A DNA stretch of 64,000 nucleotides from Pichia kudriavzevii (taxonomy: Eukaryota > Ascomycota > Pichiomycetes > Pichiales > Pichiaceae): assembly GCF_003054445.1 (NCBI RefSeq), contig NC_042508.1:2477748-2541747 (forward strand), read 5' to 3'. How positions within the stretch are numbered: the first letter of the stretch is position 1; each line of letters opens with the position of its first letter. The notes beneath the pieces are model-generated. The model made no database searches. It saw nothing but the letters and a program-made list of their open reading frames with translations, and was not told the origin of the DNA. Below, one piece after another: positions 1 to 7,823 of the stretch. Both the position numbers and the translations under genes were made by a program.

Positions 1-90
1 GCATGCTGGAAACGTTAAGACACCCTTATGGCTGTTTGCAACCACCGGCTCACCACGGTCACCGATTCTTAAAAGCACAACTTTGGTCAT
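1..90 (-). CDS. N-terminal fragment of an unidentified protein, cut by the left edge
   Basis: An ATG at 90-88 on the minus strand opens a frame that stays open to the window edge, giving 30 residues beginning MTKVVLLRIGDRGEPVV. The rest lies outside the window. I do not recognise the family. It lies downstream of, and in the same direction as, the gene ending at 301, with about 210 bp between them, enough for a promoter. It could also be the first exon of a spliced gene or a chance frame. Confidence 0.35.
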   Translation of the reverse strand, partial: MTKVVLLRIGDRGEPVVANSHKGVLTFPAC

Positions 91-300
91 TTGATAAAGA
101 AAGATATTTTGTAAGAGAGATGTGTGTGCCTATGCTTTTATAGTGGATGTAATTGAACAAAAAACTTATCCGGACGGTACCAAAGAAAGAAAGACAGGAA
201 ACAGGTTATATATATTACTTCTATCATCAGATGTGCATACGATAATGGTTGCCTTTTCTATCCCATCCCCAGAATTTAAAAATGCGCACACTCTAATTTC

Positions 301-1194
301 TCATTGTTTGGGATTTATCGTAAGGATAAGCACGGGTTTCCCGGATATGGTCAAGTCAATTCGATGGCTTTCCAAAGAACAAAGTGAGATGTCATTCGTG
401 TTTACCTCTGGAAACACTTCCAGGTATGTATGAAGTAGGACGCCAATGTCAATCTCGCCTACTGGTTCGTACACCGTGTGGGTTTCTGCAATATGAACGT
501 AAAAATCCGGGGCATCGTATCTTTTCCTCGGTGATAACGAGAGATTGGTATTCTTCTTTTCCTCAAAAGGAAACGGAAAACATTGGCCCTTAGTGTCTCC
601 TAAGGACCACATATACTGCAGCATAATATAATAAAAATCCGGAATTTTAAGCTTAATACTGTCCGCCCTTAAAAGTTCTTCACTTGGTCGGTCAATGCAT
701 ATACCACATTTTAAATCCCATACCTCGATACTTAACGTTTGGAAATTCAATATTGCCAACAGTGATGAATCCTTTATAAAAATAGGGTTCTTTGATATAA
801 GCAGAGGTATAACTGATATCCTCTGTTGGACCAACTTCACATTAACGTTTCTGTTGTTAATCTCGTTACCCAACTGTGTGAGCTTACGTTTACTTCTTTT
901 TAGTAGATAAACCTTCCAAGTCTCATCCCTTTTCCTTTTACAATATAATACTCCACGATATCCAAACAAATTCAATAAGACAAAAACACACCTTGTTGAA
1001 CTTGCAGTAATTGACTGGTCCCATTCCCCGTGAAAACTAATATTAAGACTTTGGCTGAAAATCGTGTTGATTATGTTGAAGAATAAGTCCAATGACTCTG
1101 TCGGCCTCTTATTTTCCCGGTAGATATTTGAGGTGTAGAAAACTAAAACAGAATGTATTAATAGAAATATGCTAATGTTAAAATGATTAAAACC
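301..1194 (-). CDS. ATG-less 297-codon frame continuing the upstream protein past a TGA
   Basis: This frame runs from the codon after the TGA at 1197-1195 to a stop at 301, in the same frame as the 779-residue protein before it. It has no ATG for roughly its first 190 codons; the first Met is in the segment FYYIMLQYMW. It therefore cannot simply be an independent gene starting with ATG. The residues are rich in beta-strand patterns (for example LAILNFQTLSIEVWDLKCG), like the upstream protein. It is most likely the C-terminal part of one protein of about 1,077 residues, reached by splicing, by readthrough, or in strains lacking the stop. A separate gene with a small upstream exon is also possible. 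Function unknown. Confidence 0.5.
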   Translation of the reverse strand, partial: GFNHFNISIFLLIHSVLVFYTSNIYRENKRPTESLDLFFNIINTIFSQSLNISFHGEWDQSITASSTRCVFVLLNLFGYRGVLYCKRKRDETWKVYLLKRSKRKLTQLGNEINNRNVNVKLVQQRISVIPLLISKNPIFIKDSSLLAILNFQTLSIEVWDLKCGICIDRPSEELLRADSIKLKIPDFYYIMLQYMWSLGDTKGQCFPFPFEEKKNTNLSLSPRKRYDAPDFYVHIAETHTVYEPVGEIDIGVLLHTYLEVFPEVNTNDISLCSLESHRIDLTISGKPVLILTINPKQ

Positions 1195-3534
1195 TCATAA
1201 AAGGTTTGACTTTTCAAGCATAAAATAATTGATATAGTCAAGTGCAGACGTTTTTGAGTCAATGTCAAATTTTTCACTTTTAAAGATCGTCGCAATTGTG
1301 ACAGTCATACTTAAAGGCTCATCTATCATGATAGCATCTATGATCATGTTCAAACTTTGAAAATCAGCAATATTGTCAACCTCCTTCTCCTTGAATAGTA
1401 CATCCCTGGAAACAAAGAGCCATTGGATAGCTTGAGCCAGCTCAAAGCGGTCATACTTACCTCTAAAATCCTTTCTACTTAAAACCTTCAATGCGTCTAG
1501 AGCCACTTTCTTCATTGCTCTCTGGTTTTTCAGCAACAGTAGATATGCGCATTTGATAAGGTAAAGTGCTTTATTTGCGGGGACAATTTCAGAACAAATA
1601 GAAAAGCATAGCATCAGTAATATAGAGCTTCGTGTGGTGAGCTTTCTGCTGCAGATTATGCTTACAATAAGAGGTAGCACTGAAGGCAGAGAAACTAAAA
1701 TTTCAGATACCAGATACATTGCATAATCGACAATTAACTGTTCGCTTGATCCAAACAGCTGGCCCAATCTTAGAACAAGTGAGATTGGACGCTGTACATT
1801 CTCTACTAAAGATATTGAATGAAAATCCACGTGACTTTTGTTATATATTTTGCACAACAACATTAATTCCGGAGAATTTAGTGAACCTTCGCTTGTGAAT
1901 CTTTGAAACACATTCATGTTATTTTCTTGTGCTATTACCCACTTGTTAGTTAAGGTTAGTTGCTCTGCAACACTAACTGCCTTTTCAAAGAACTCCTCTA
2001 GCGCTGGTATGTCCAAACACCGTGATTTGAAAATTAATAGTCTTGAACCTAGATTTTTTTGCCTTGGGATGAGTTCCAGAGAACGCAAGTTTAAAATTTT
2101 CTCTTCATCTGTAGATCTAAACTCTATAGTTTTTGTATCTTCCCAATAGGATAAGCTGAGAATAGTGTCAGTGTCAAAATTTCCTATATCAATGCATTTG
2201 ATGAAGTGAGGATTAATCGTCAAATTGTAAACCAAGAATCTGACCACTCCTTTATGGTCGACTAAAATATAATAATACGGTGAACTATCGTGTTGCAATA
2301 TCGGACTAAGATCGACCACTTTCAAAGTTTCCGATATGCTAGATATTGTAATGATTTCATTGCCTTTTTGGTCTCGGAAAACAAAGTTATCCTTTTCGTA
2401 CGATATAACCATTTTTTCATCTTGATAAACGGGCCTATTTTCTTGTATAACGATTGGTGCAGCAGTAGATGCAGACCATTCCAAACCTATTAGACATCTG
2501 GCTACTTTTCCATAGTGCTCAAATATCCCTAAAACAAAGTTATCACTGGGTATTATATCTAATAGCCTTCCTTCAGGCTTAATAACAATTGTGTTATTTT
2601 CTCGTATCTGCATTAAATATCCGCCATTCATCAGAATATACCCAATCCCTTGAATTTGAATAAATTTTGAATATGAGAAGGGTAACAATGAATACATGAA
2701 AAGCTCTAAACTGTTCAAGGATACCTTTTCTGTACATCTCAATTCGAATACAGAAAACCCCTTGTCTTGTAAGAAAATTATTTTACCGGGTGATAGTCTC
2801 TCTATACTCCTTAGTAAGCCAAAACTGGCGTCCAAGAAAATCTTTTTGTTGGGCGTTGCTTCTAAAAGGTGGTAATTGTTTCCATTAATAATTACAACTT
2901 GATAATCTCCGTGCTTATCGAAAAGATAGAAGAACGTATCTTGGATTGAAAGTGAATGAACCGGTCGAAATCTAGGGTAGATTATAGATGACTTTAGTAA
3001 TAGACGATGAGAGTGCAGATCAAATGTAACTATTTGACAAAAGCTTCCGTTGGCTTTTAGCAAAATATTGAACCCACAATCATCTAACGATATTATCTCT
3101 TGGAATGATACAAATGGCTGAAATAACTCGATTTCTGTGAAAAACAACCCTGAAAATGCATCTATTATTAGAAGACGTTGACATTTGGTCAAAATGATAA
3201 GAAAATTCTGGATTACATGATGTTGCATTATATAAGAAACATTGGGTAGTTCAACAATTTTATTAAGAGTGAAATTAGTTGAATCGTAATACAGCACCCG
3301 ATTTCTGTCTCCTAATAAAACAAAGTCATCAACAGTTGAATATATCTTGAGATCCAAGTTTAATAGACAATCATATCTGGTGTGTTTGTAGCCAATGCCA
3401 ATGAACAATTGGAGATCATCAAAAGGTGTGGTTGTGTGGTCTGGCTTTGGACTATTTCCACTACTCACATCATTGAAAGGATCAGTGGCAGTAGATGTAT
3501 CTGATAAAATGGATGCCAATGGTTGTATCTGCAT
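1195..3534 (-). CDS. Large beta-propeller-like protein of unknown function (779 aa to an in-frame TGA)
   Basis: The ATG at 3534 and continuous coding character support a real gene. The first 400 residues alternate short hydrophobic strands with polar turns (such as VDDFVLLGDRNRVLYYDS and LLIIDAFSGLFFTEI), which looks like a WD-type or other beta-propeller. Residues of about 480-779 look helical, like an alpha-solenoid. This propeller-plus-solenoid plan is typical of scaffolds in trafficking or nuclear complexes, but I cannot name the family. The frame continues for 297 codons beyond the TGA at 1197-1195, so the true protein may be longer. It is divergent from the small gene at 3648, with about 110 bp between the start codons. 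Confidence 0.75.
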   Translation of the reverse strand: MQIQPLASILSDTSTATDPFNDVSSGNSPKPDHTTTPFDDLQLFIGIGYKHTRYDCLLNLDLKIYSTVDDFVLLGDRNRVLYYDSTNFTLNKIVELPNVSYIMQHHVIQNFLIILTKCQRLLIIDAFSGLFFTEIELFQPFVSFQEIISLDDCGFNILLKANGSFCQIVTFDLHSHRLLLKSSIIYPRFRPVHSLSIQDTFFYLFDKHGDYQVVIINGNNYHLLEATPNKKIFLDASFGLLRSIERLSPGKIIFLQDKGFSVFELRCTEKVSLNSLELFMYSLLPFSYSKFIQIQGIGYILMNGGYLMQIRENNTIVIKPEGRLLDIIPSDNFVLGIFEHYGKVARCLIGLEWSASTAAPIVIQENRPVYQDEKMVISYEKDNFVFRDQKGNEIITISSISETLKVVDLSPILQHDSSPYYYILVDHKGVVRFLVYNLTINPHFIKCIDIGNFDTDTILSLSYWEDTKTIEFRSTDEEKILNLRSLELIPRQKNLGSRLLIFKSRCLDIPALEEFFEKAVSVAEQLTLTNKWVIAQENNMNVFQRFTSEGSLNSPELMLLCKIYNKSHVDFHSISLVENVQRPISLVLRLGQLFGSSEQLIVDYAMYLVSEILVSLPSVLPLIVSIICSRKLTTRSSILLMLCFSICSEIVPANKALYLIKCAYLLLLKNQRAMKKVALDALKVLSRKDFRGKYDRFELAQAIQWLFVSRDVLFKEKEVDNIADFQSLNMIIDAIMIDEPLSMTVTIATIFKSEKFDIDSKTSALDYINYFMLEKSNLL

Positions 3535-3647
3535 GATTCATTGGGTTGGTTGGGCATAGTTTAGTTCTGCTAATGTAAAAACAGATGCCACAAGTAAAGG
3601 AGTGTCCTTATCGAAAGAGGGAGAAAAAACGTTAACAAGTCCGAGAT

Positions 3648-3890
3648 ATGGACATTTCAGAAAAAAAAAAAAATAGGAAATCCAATTTTTCTGCAGCTTT
3701 GAAACGCCGCCATTTAGAACAGTATGGTTCGAATCATCCAGCTAAGACTTTTCAACATTTGAACGTTGGGGAACAGAGTATCTATTATGACGATAAAGAC
3801 CTATATGATTGTACAGTAAGAAAAGGTACAAGTTATTACAAAGATAAACAAAAAGCTCTAAGAAAAGATCGAAGCAAAATGGGAATATAA
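3648..3890 (+). CDS. Small basic protein of unknown function (80 aa)
   Basis: A complete ATG-to-TAA frame of 80 residues, very basic and rich in Lys, Arg and Tyr. It contains an internal run of 13 adenines that encodes part of EKKKNRKS. The balanced mid-portion (HLNVGEQSIYYDDKDLYDC) reads like real protein rather than chance. It converges on the YBL028C-like gene, whose stop is at 3989, with only about 100 bp between. The lysine-rich ends suggest an RNA- or ribosome-associated role, but that is inference. The A-run is a hotspot for slippage and for sequencing error. Confidence 0.6.
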   Translation: MDISEKKKNRKSNFSAALKRRHLEQYGSNHPAKTFQHLNVGEQSIYYDDKDLYDCTVRKGTSYYKDKQKALRKDRSKMGI

Positions 3891-3988
3891 AATGACCGAG
3901 TTAATTCCTCTGGTATTCAGATAAGAGATGGAGATATGCAAAGAGAATTTGGAGGATAAACTACAAGTGCAAACTAAAGCAAAACAAA

Positions 3989-4315
3989 TCAAAACTTCAA
4001 AGACTTGTTCTTCTTTGAGGCCTTTTTCTTTTTGTAGTTAGCTGCCCTAGATTTTCTCCATCCATGAGTCTTGACATTGACCAACTCTTCTGCTGGTGTC
4101 TGTAATGTTTTTGGAGTATCAGTATCCATTTCGTCAGGATCCTTAGAATCGGTTGCAGTCACTTTGGCTGCTGCCTGTTTCTCCAAGTTTTCCTTCAATT
4201 TCTCAGCTAGCCTTTGTGACCTTGATTCTTGGGTTTTGAAATAGTCTGAATTTGGGTTTGAGGTCTTGACCTTCTTGGCCTTGAGCTTGGACTTCGATCT
4301 GAGAGAATGTGCCAT
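3989..4315 (-). CDS. YBL028C-like nucleolar basic protein (DUF2423 type)
   Basis: A 108-residue protein with the arrangement of Sc YBL028C: an N-terminal MA(K/H)SLR(A/S)-S block, a middle KLKE(N/D)L segment with an acidic DEMDTD stretch, and a C-terminal GWR-(K/D)-x-R...YKK...KK tail. The family is small, basic and nucleolar, with a presumed link to ribosome assembly. The next gene to the right is RPL19, and in Sc YBL028C likewise lies beside RPL19B (YBL027W) and is transcribed divergently from it. That conserved neighbour strengthens the call. Confidence 0.85.
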   Translation of the reverse strand: MAHSLRSKSKLKAKKVKTSNPNSDYFKTQESRSQRLAEKLKENLEKQAAAKVTATDSKDPDEMDTDTPKTLQTPAEELVNVKTHGWRKSRAANYKKKKASKKNKSLKF

Positions 4316-4319
4316 TGCG

Positions 4320-4991
4320 TATATGTTCTGTGTCTGCTGAATCCAACAAAGAGTAGTAGCAATTGCTGGTTAATATACACCTGGATCGTTCTTAAGTGAA
4401 GGTGTGTAGAAAGAAAAAATTTGCCTGAAACAAGAAATCACATTGAAAAATTAGGGGAAAATGTGAAAAAAAAAAAAAAAGAGAAAATATGTGAAAAATA
4501 TGTGGAAAATATGTGGAAAATATGTGGAAAATACAAGAAAACTACAAAAACTTCCTAAACGGGCTTAAATTGCATGCAAATGCGTAAATACCCGCTTTGG
4601 ATTACAGGTCACGTGATGCAGTGTTTATTTGTATTTTATTTGTGTGTGGTGTGCGGGTTGGTCTGTCTGCTTTCCTATTATGGTAGCTGTGTTTGCCCAA
4701 AGAAGCAGACGCAGTCACGCGCCTAAAGAAACAAAAGGAAAAAAATGTGAGAGACAAAAAAAAATCCTAGTTCCGCCTGGCTCCCAGGGCTCCTCCCCCC
4801 TCGCCCCTCGCCCCTCGCCCCCGGACGGATTGTCCGTCTGTAGATTCTCTTCCCGATTCTCGCCTTGGCCAATATACTGGAGGCGGGGAGGGGAGTTTTT
4901 TTTTCTCTACGTACACTATAACTCTACATCTGCAACTTCCCAATCATTCCTAACTTAGTTTCTATTTTCCCCCAACAGACAAGCATCAAAA
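4320..4991. promoter_or_regulatory. Divergent promoter of the YBL028C-like gene and RPL19
   Basis: About 670 bp separate the two start codons. The stretch holds a tandem A-rich repeat (4488-4531), an E-box GTCACGTGAT (CACGTG at 4610-4615) that matches the Cbf1 site RTCACRTG, and a C-rich block at 4795-4822 with a 7-bp unit CCCCTCG repeated. A pyrimidine-rich stretch follows up to the RPL19 start. Cbf1 control of ribosomal protein genes is known in Candida albicans; its use here is inferred from the motif. A 109-codon frame inside this region (4629-4958) is low complexity and probably not a gene. Confidence 0.5.
4488..4531 (+). repeat. Four tandem copies of an 11-bp A-rich unit
   Basis: The unit TATGTGGAAAA occurs four times head to tail; the first copy has A for the second G of GTGG. 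It follows a run of 15 adenines. This is probably a simple microsatellite-like expansion in a promoter that may keep nucleosomes away; nothing more is seen. Confidence 0.9.
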
Positions 4992-6141
4992 ATGTATGTA
5001 CTAGACCCCCCACATATTGAAGCAGAACAACTTTTGAAAACGGAATACTGGTCATCTGACATCAACTGGACACATCTATCTCAATACCTGTAGAGGAGAA
5101 AATTTCAGTACCATGGTATTTTGTCTCGAATAAAATTAATAAGGAGCCACAGAACAAGTGAGAAAGATTTTTCCCCTCCTCGATCAAGTACTGCATTTCT
5201 TTTCTTTCAGCTAGTTTAGAGAAGGTTAATCCTTTAGGCTTTCTTTTGTTATTTTCAATTCACAGGAAAAAAAGTAGTAGCTTCATCATGTAAGTGTGCC
5301 ATCTAAATCTGCAATGGAAACAATTGGATATTTCAGAGAGAAACAAGAAACTATCAAGGCAGTTTGCTTTGTTTCCAGTTCTTTCAGAATCAACGGGGAA
5401 GAGATGTTTACTTCTATGGAGTGAAAAAATAGGGAATCAAAAGAGTCTAAATACCGTTGAAGAATAAATAGCCAGAGAATCCATGTCTTTGCATAACATG
5501 ACATTATTTGTTCAGCATATCTTTTTGTTCTTTGCATTCAGTTTACTAACATTCGTATTCAACTTATCTTTAATAGGGCTAACCTCCGTTTACAAAAGAG
5601 ACTTGCTGCTTCCGTTTTAGGTTGTGGTCAAAGAAAGATTTGGTTAGATCCAAGTGAAACTACTGAACTTGCACAAGCTAACTCCAGAGCTGCAATCAGA
5701 AAGTTATACAAGAATGGTTCCATTGTTAAGAAGCCAACTACTGTTCACTCCAGATCTCATGCAAGAGCTTTAGCTGAATCCAAGAGAGGTGGTAGACACA
5801 TGGGTTACGGTAAGAGAAAGGGTACTGCTAACGCAAGAATGCCAACCCAAGTCTTATGGATGAGAAGATTAAGGGTCTTGAGAAGACTGTTAGCTAAGTA
5901 CAGAGACGCAGGTAAGATCGACAGACACTTATACCACTCCCTTTACAAGTCTGCTAAGGGTAACTCTTTCAAACACAAGAGAGCTTTAGTTGAACACGTT
6001 ATTCAAGCAAAGGCTGAAGCTACCAGAGAAAAGGCATTAAAGGAAGAAGCAGAAGCAAGAAGAACTAGAAACAAGGCTGCAAGAGAGAGAAGAGCTGCTA
6101 GATTAGCAGAAAAGAGAGATGCTTTACTTAACGAAGCTTAA
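4992..6141 (+). CDS. RPL19: 60S ribosomal protein eL19, intron after a two-nucleotide exon
   Basis: Spliced coding sequence: exon 1 is only the AT of the start codon (4992-4993) and exon 2 runs 5577-6141, giving 188 residues. The protein begins [16 protein letters not shown] and contains [13 protein letters not shown] and [16 protein letters not shown], the hallmarks of eL19, which forms an intersubunit bridge of the large subunit through its C-terminal helix. Sc eL19 has 189 residues and its genes have the same two-nucleotide first exon, so this odd gene structure is conserved. A CTG codon at 5887-5889 encodes the invariant Leu of RRLL, arguing that CTG means Leu in this organism. Codon use is strongly biased, as expected for a highly expressed gene. 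Confidence 0.97.
4994..5576 (+). other. RPL19 intron (583 nt)
   Basis: The donor is GTATGT at 4994-4999, the branch site TACTAAC at 5544-5550 and the acceptor TAG at 5574-5576, all yeast consensus. Removing it restores ATG GCT AAC in frame. A frame on the opposite strand (5286-5537) lies wholly within it and is not a credible gene. I saw no box C/D or H/ACA snoRNA in the intron, but my search was by eye. Confidence 0.95.
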
Positions 6142-6500
6142 ATAATTTCTTTGTAAAAATTTTTATCTTCATCGTTTCAAGCTCAAACTTTTAAGTCTTA
6201 TGTTTAGTACTTATAACTTATCTTTTAACAACTAATTATCTATTATTAGTAGTAACCATGTAGTATAGTTGGTACAAAATGAAAAAAAAAATGTGTAAAG
6301 CTACAGGAATACGAGAGATGGCATGAATTAGCCGGGCATTTTTTTTTATTTACTCAAACTTTGTTTATCAGTGCGTTAAATACATGAAATTGTTGATGGC
6401 TGACTTTACAGAAATCCCTTGGTCCATCTCAAGCTTGCAATCATCTACTTCTTTTTTTTTTGTTATCCCTCTTATTATCTTGAATATATTCTTATAAACA

Positions 6501-7682
6501 ATGGGATCTGTCGATTCTGGCGACTATTCCTCTTTGGCAGATGATTCAAATATCGATCTTGCGGCATTAGAATCTGACTCTGATTATTATTCAAGCTCCT
6601 CTCAATCAATTTCAGGATCCCTTTCATCATCTTCTACAGACTATGCCCTTCAAAGACGTAATAACCCGCAGAACTTTCAACCTATTGTTGCCCCAGATAA
6701 TTTGGTTGCTTCTGAAACTTACAGCACACCTGACAATTGCTCAAAACTCCCAAAAGTGAGTAGGTCAACTACAAACAAATCATATTACAATAACAGAAAA
6801 ACAGCCAGCAAAATCCCATCGATTAGTAAGACTTATTCCGGAAAATCAGTCGAAGCGTCTCATAAGTCTAGCAATAGCTGGGGGGAAATGGTTGCCTCTC
6901 CTTCCAAATTCAATGAAACCAGCTCTCAGTCTTTCTTGAATTCCGGTTATAAAGTAAATACCAACACATCATCTGATTTTCATAATAATAATAGAAGTGA
7001 AACAGTTGATAGAGATAACTCCTACGGTGATGACTCATATTCGTTTGACTATATGAGTAACGTCAAATCCAAGCCTGGTGATCAGCTCAAAACTACATGG
7101 GCAATGCCGATGCAAAATGAGAGGCAGTATAAAGATTTACAGATTATTAATGAAGTGTCTAAATTGCAAAATCTTAGTTTTTTCTCAAAAGATTATGTGG
7201 ATAATCTTGAGAATTTAAAGGTGTCACAGTTGGAACTGCTAATAGATATGGTCAAATTAACAGATAACTCGTTTAACGAATTTTTCACTATTTGGAATAA
7301 TTTTGAGCCTAGACATAAAACGAGCAAAGGAGAGAGTAGAAATGGTAACCCATTACTATCAAGTTTATCTCCTGAGAGGAGTTCATCTAAAACTTCTTAT
7401 GATATAGATTCAAATGAATCTGAAAATGGTATAGATGGGAAAATCAATGAAGAAGTGAAGGATGCCAATGACGAAAGAAGCTCCAATGTTGAGGATATAG
7501 AAAAAAATATCAATGACAATGATGGTGCCGAAGTTGGTATGACTTGGTTCGACATTAACAACAGCGAAGGTTTCAAGTTAATGGAGAAGCGAAAAGAAAA
7601 CATATTACTAGATTTGGATAAGATTAATGAATCCATAGACCAAATAGATTCCCTTACTAAATCGATGTGGACGAGTATGTAA
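6501..7682 (+). CDS. Ser/Asn-rich protein of unknown function (393 aa)
   Basis: The ATG at 6501 begins a frame ending at 7682. Residues 1-200 are serine-rich and disordered, with acidic SDSDYYSSSS-type stretches that are potential CK2 targets. Residues of about 208-270 look helical and better conserved (DLQIINEVSKLQNLSFFSKDY, then LENLKVSQLELLIDMVKL), and a short C-terminal helix (370-390) looks like coiled coil. Such a plan suggests an adaptor or subunit of a cytoskeletal or trafficking complex, but I do not recognise the family and assign no function. It converges on MAK21, with about 140 bp between stops. Confidence 0.75.
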   Translation: MGSVDSGDYSSLADDSNIDLAALESDSDYYSSSSQSISGSLSSSSTDYALQRRNNPQNFQPIVAPDNLVASETYSTPDNCSKLPKVSRSTTNKSYYNNRKTASKIPSISKTYSGKSVEASHKSSNSWGEMVASPSKFNETSSQSFLNSGYKVNTNTSSDFHNNNRSETVDRDNSYGDDSYSFDYMSNVKSKPGDQLKTTWAMPMQNERQYKDLQIINEVSKLQNLSFFSKDYVDNLENLKVSQLELLIDMVKLTDNSFNEFFTIWNNFEPRHKTSKGESRNGNPLLSSLSPERSSSKTSYDIDSNESENGIDGKINEEVKDANDERSSNVEDIEKNINDNDGAEVGMTWFDINNSEGFKLMEKRKENILLDLDKINESIDQIDSLTKSMWTSM

Positions 7683-7823
7683 TATTAGTATGCTTAAATG
7701 AAAAGTGCATGCAAGTATTAAGGCAAGATAATTATACTTTAGTCAGGGAATTGTCTATTTATTTTGTAGATCATAATAAAAATTTGTACACAAGCACGAG
7801 CTGGATTTGAAGTCTCAACAACT

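Noticed and set aside
122-433. 103-codon plus-strand frame at the left end
   Set aside because: It overlaps the 301-1194 minus-strand frame and the gap before it, and has no recognisable domain or coding pattern.
1195-1197. TGA read as selenocysteine
   Set aside because: Budding yeasts lack selenocysteine machinery, and no SECIS element is expected; nonsense, readthrough or splicing are the options kept.
4629-4958. 109-codon frame in the RPL19 promoter
   Set aside because: It is composed of promoter C-rich and T-rich repeats (runs of Pro, Arg, Phe) and lies in a conserved divergent intergenic space.
5286-5537. 83-codon frame antisense to the RPL19 intron
   Set aside because: It lies wholly inside a well-defined intron, with no domain or conserved pattern.
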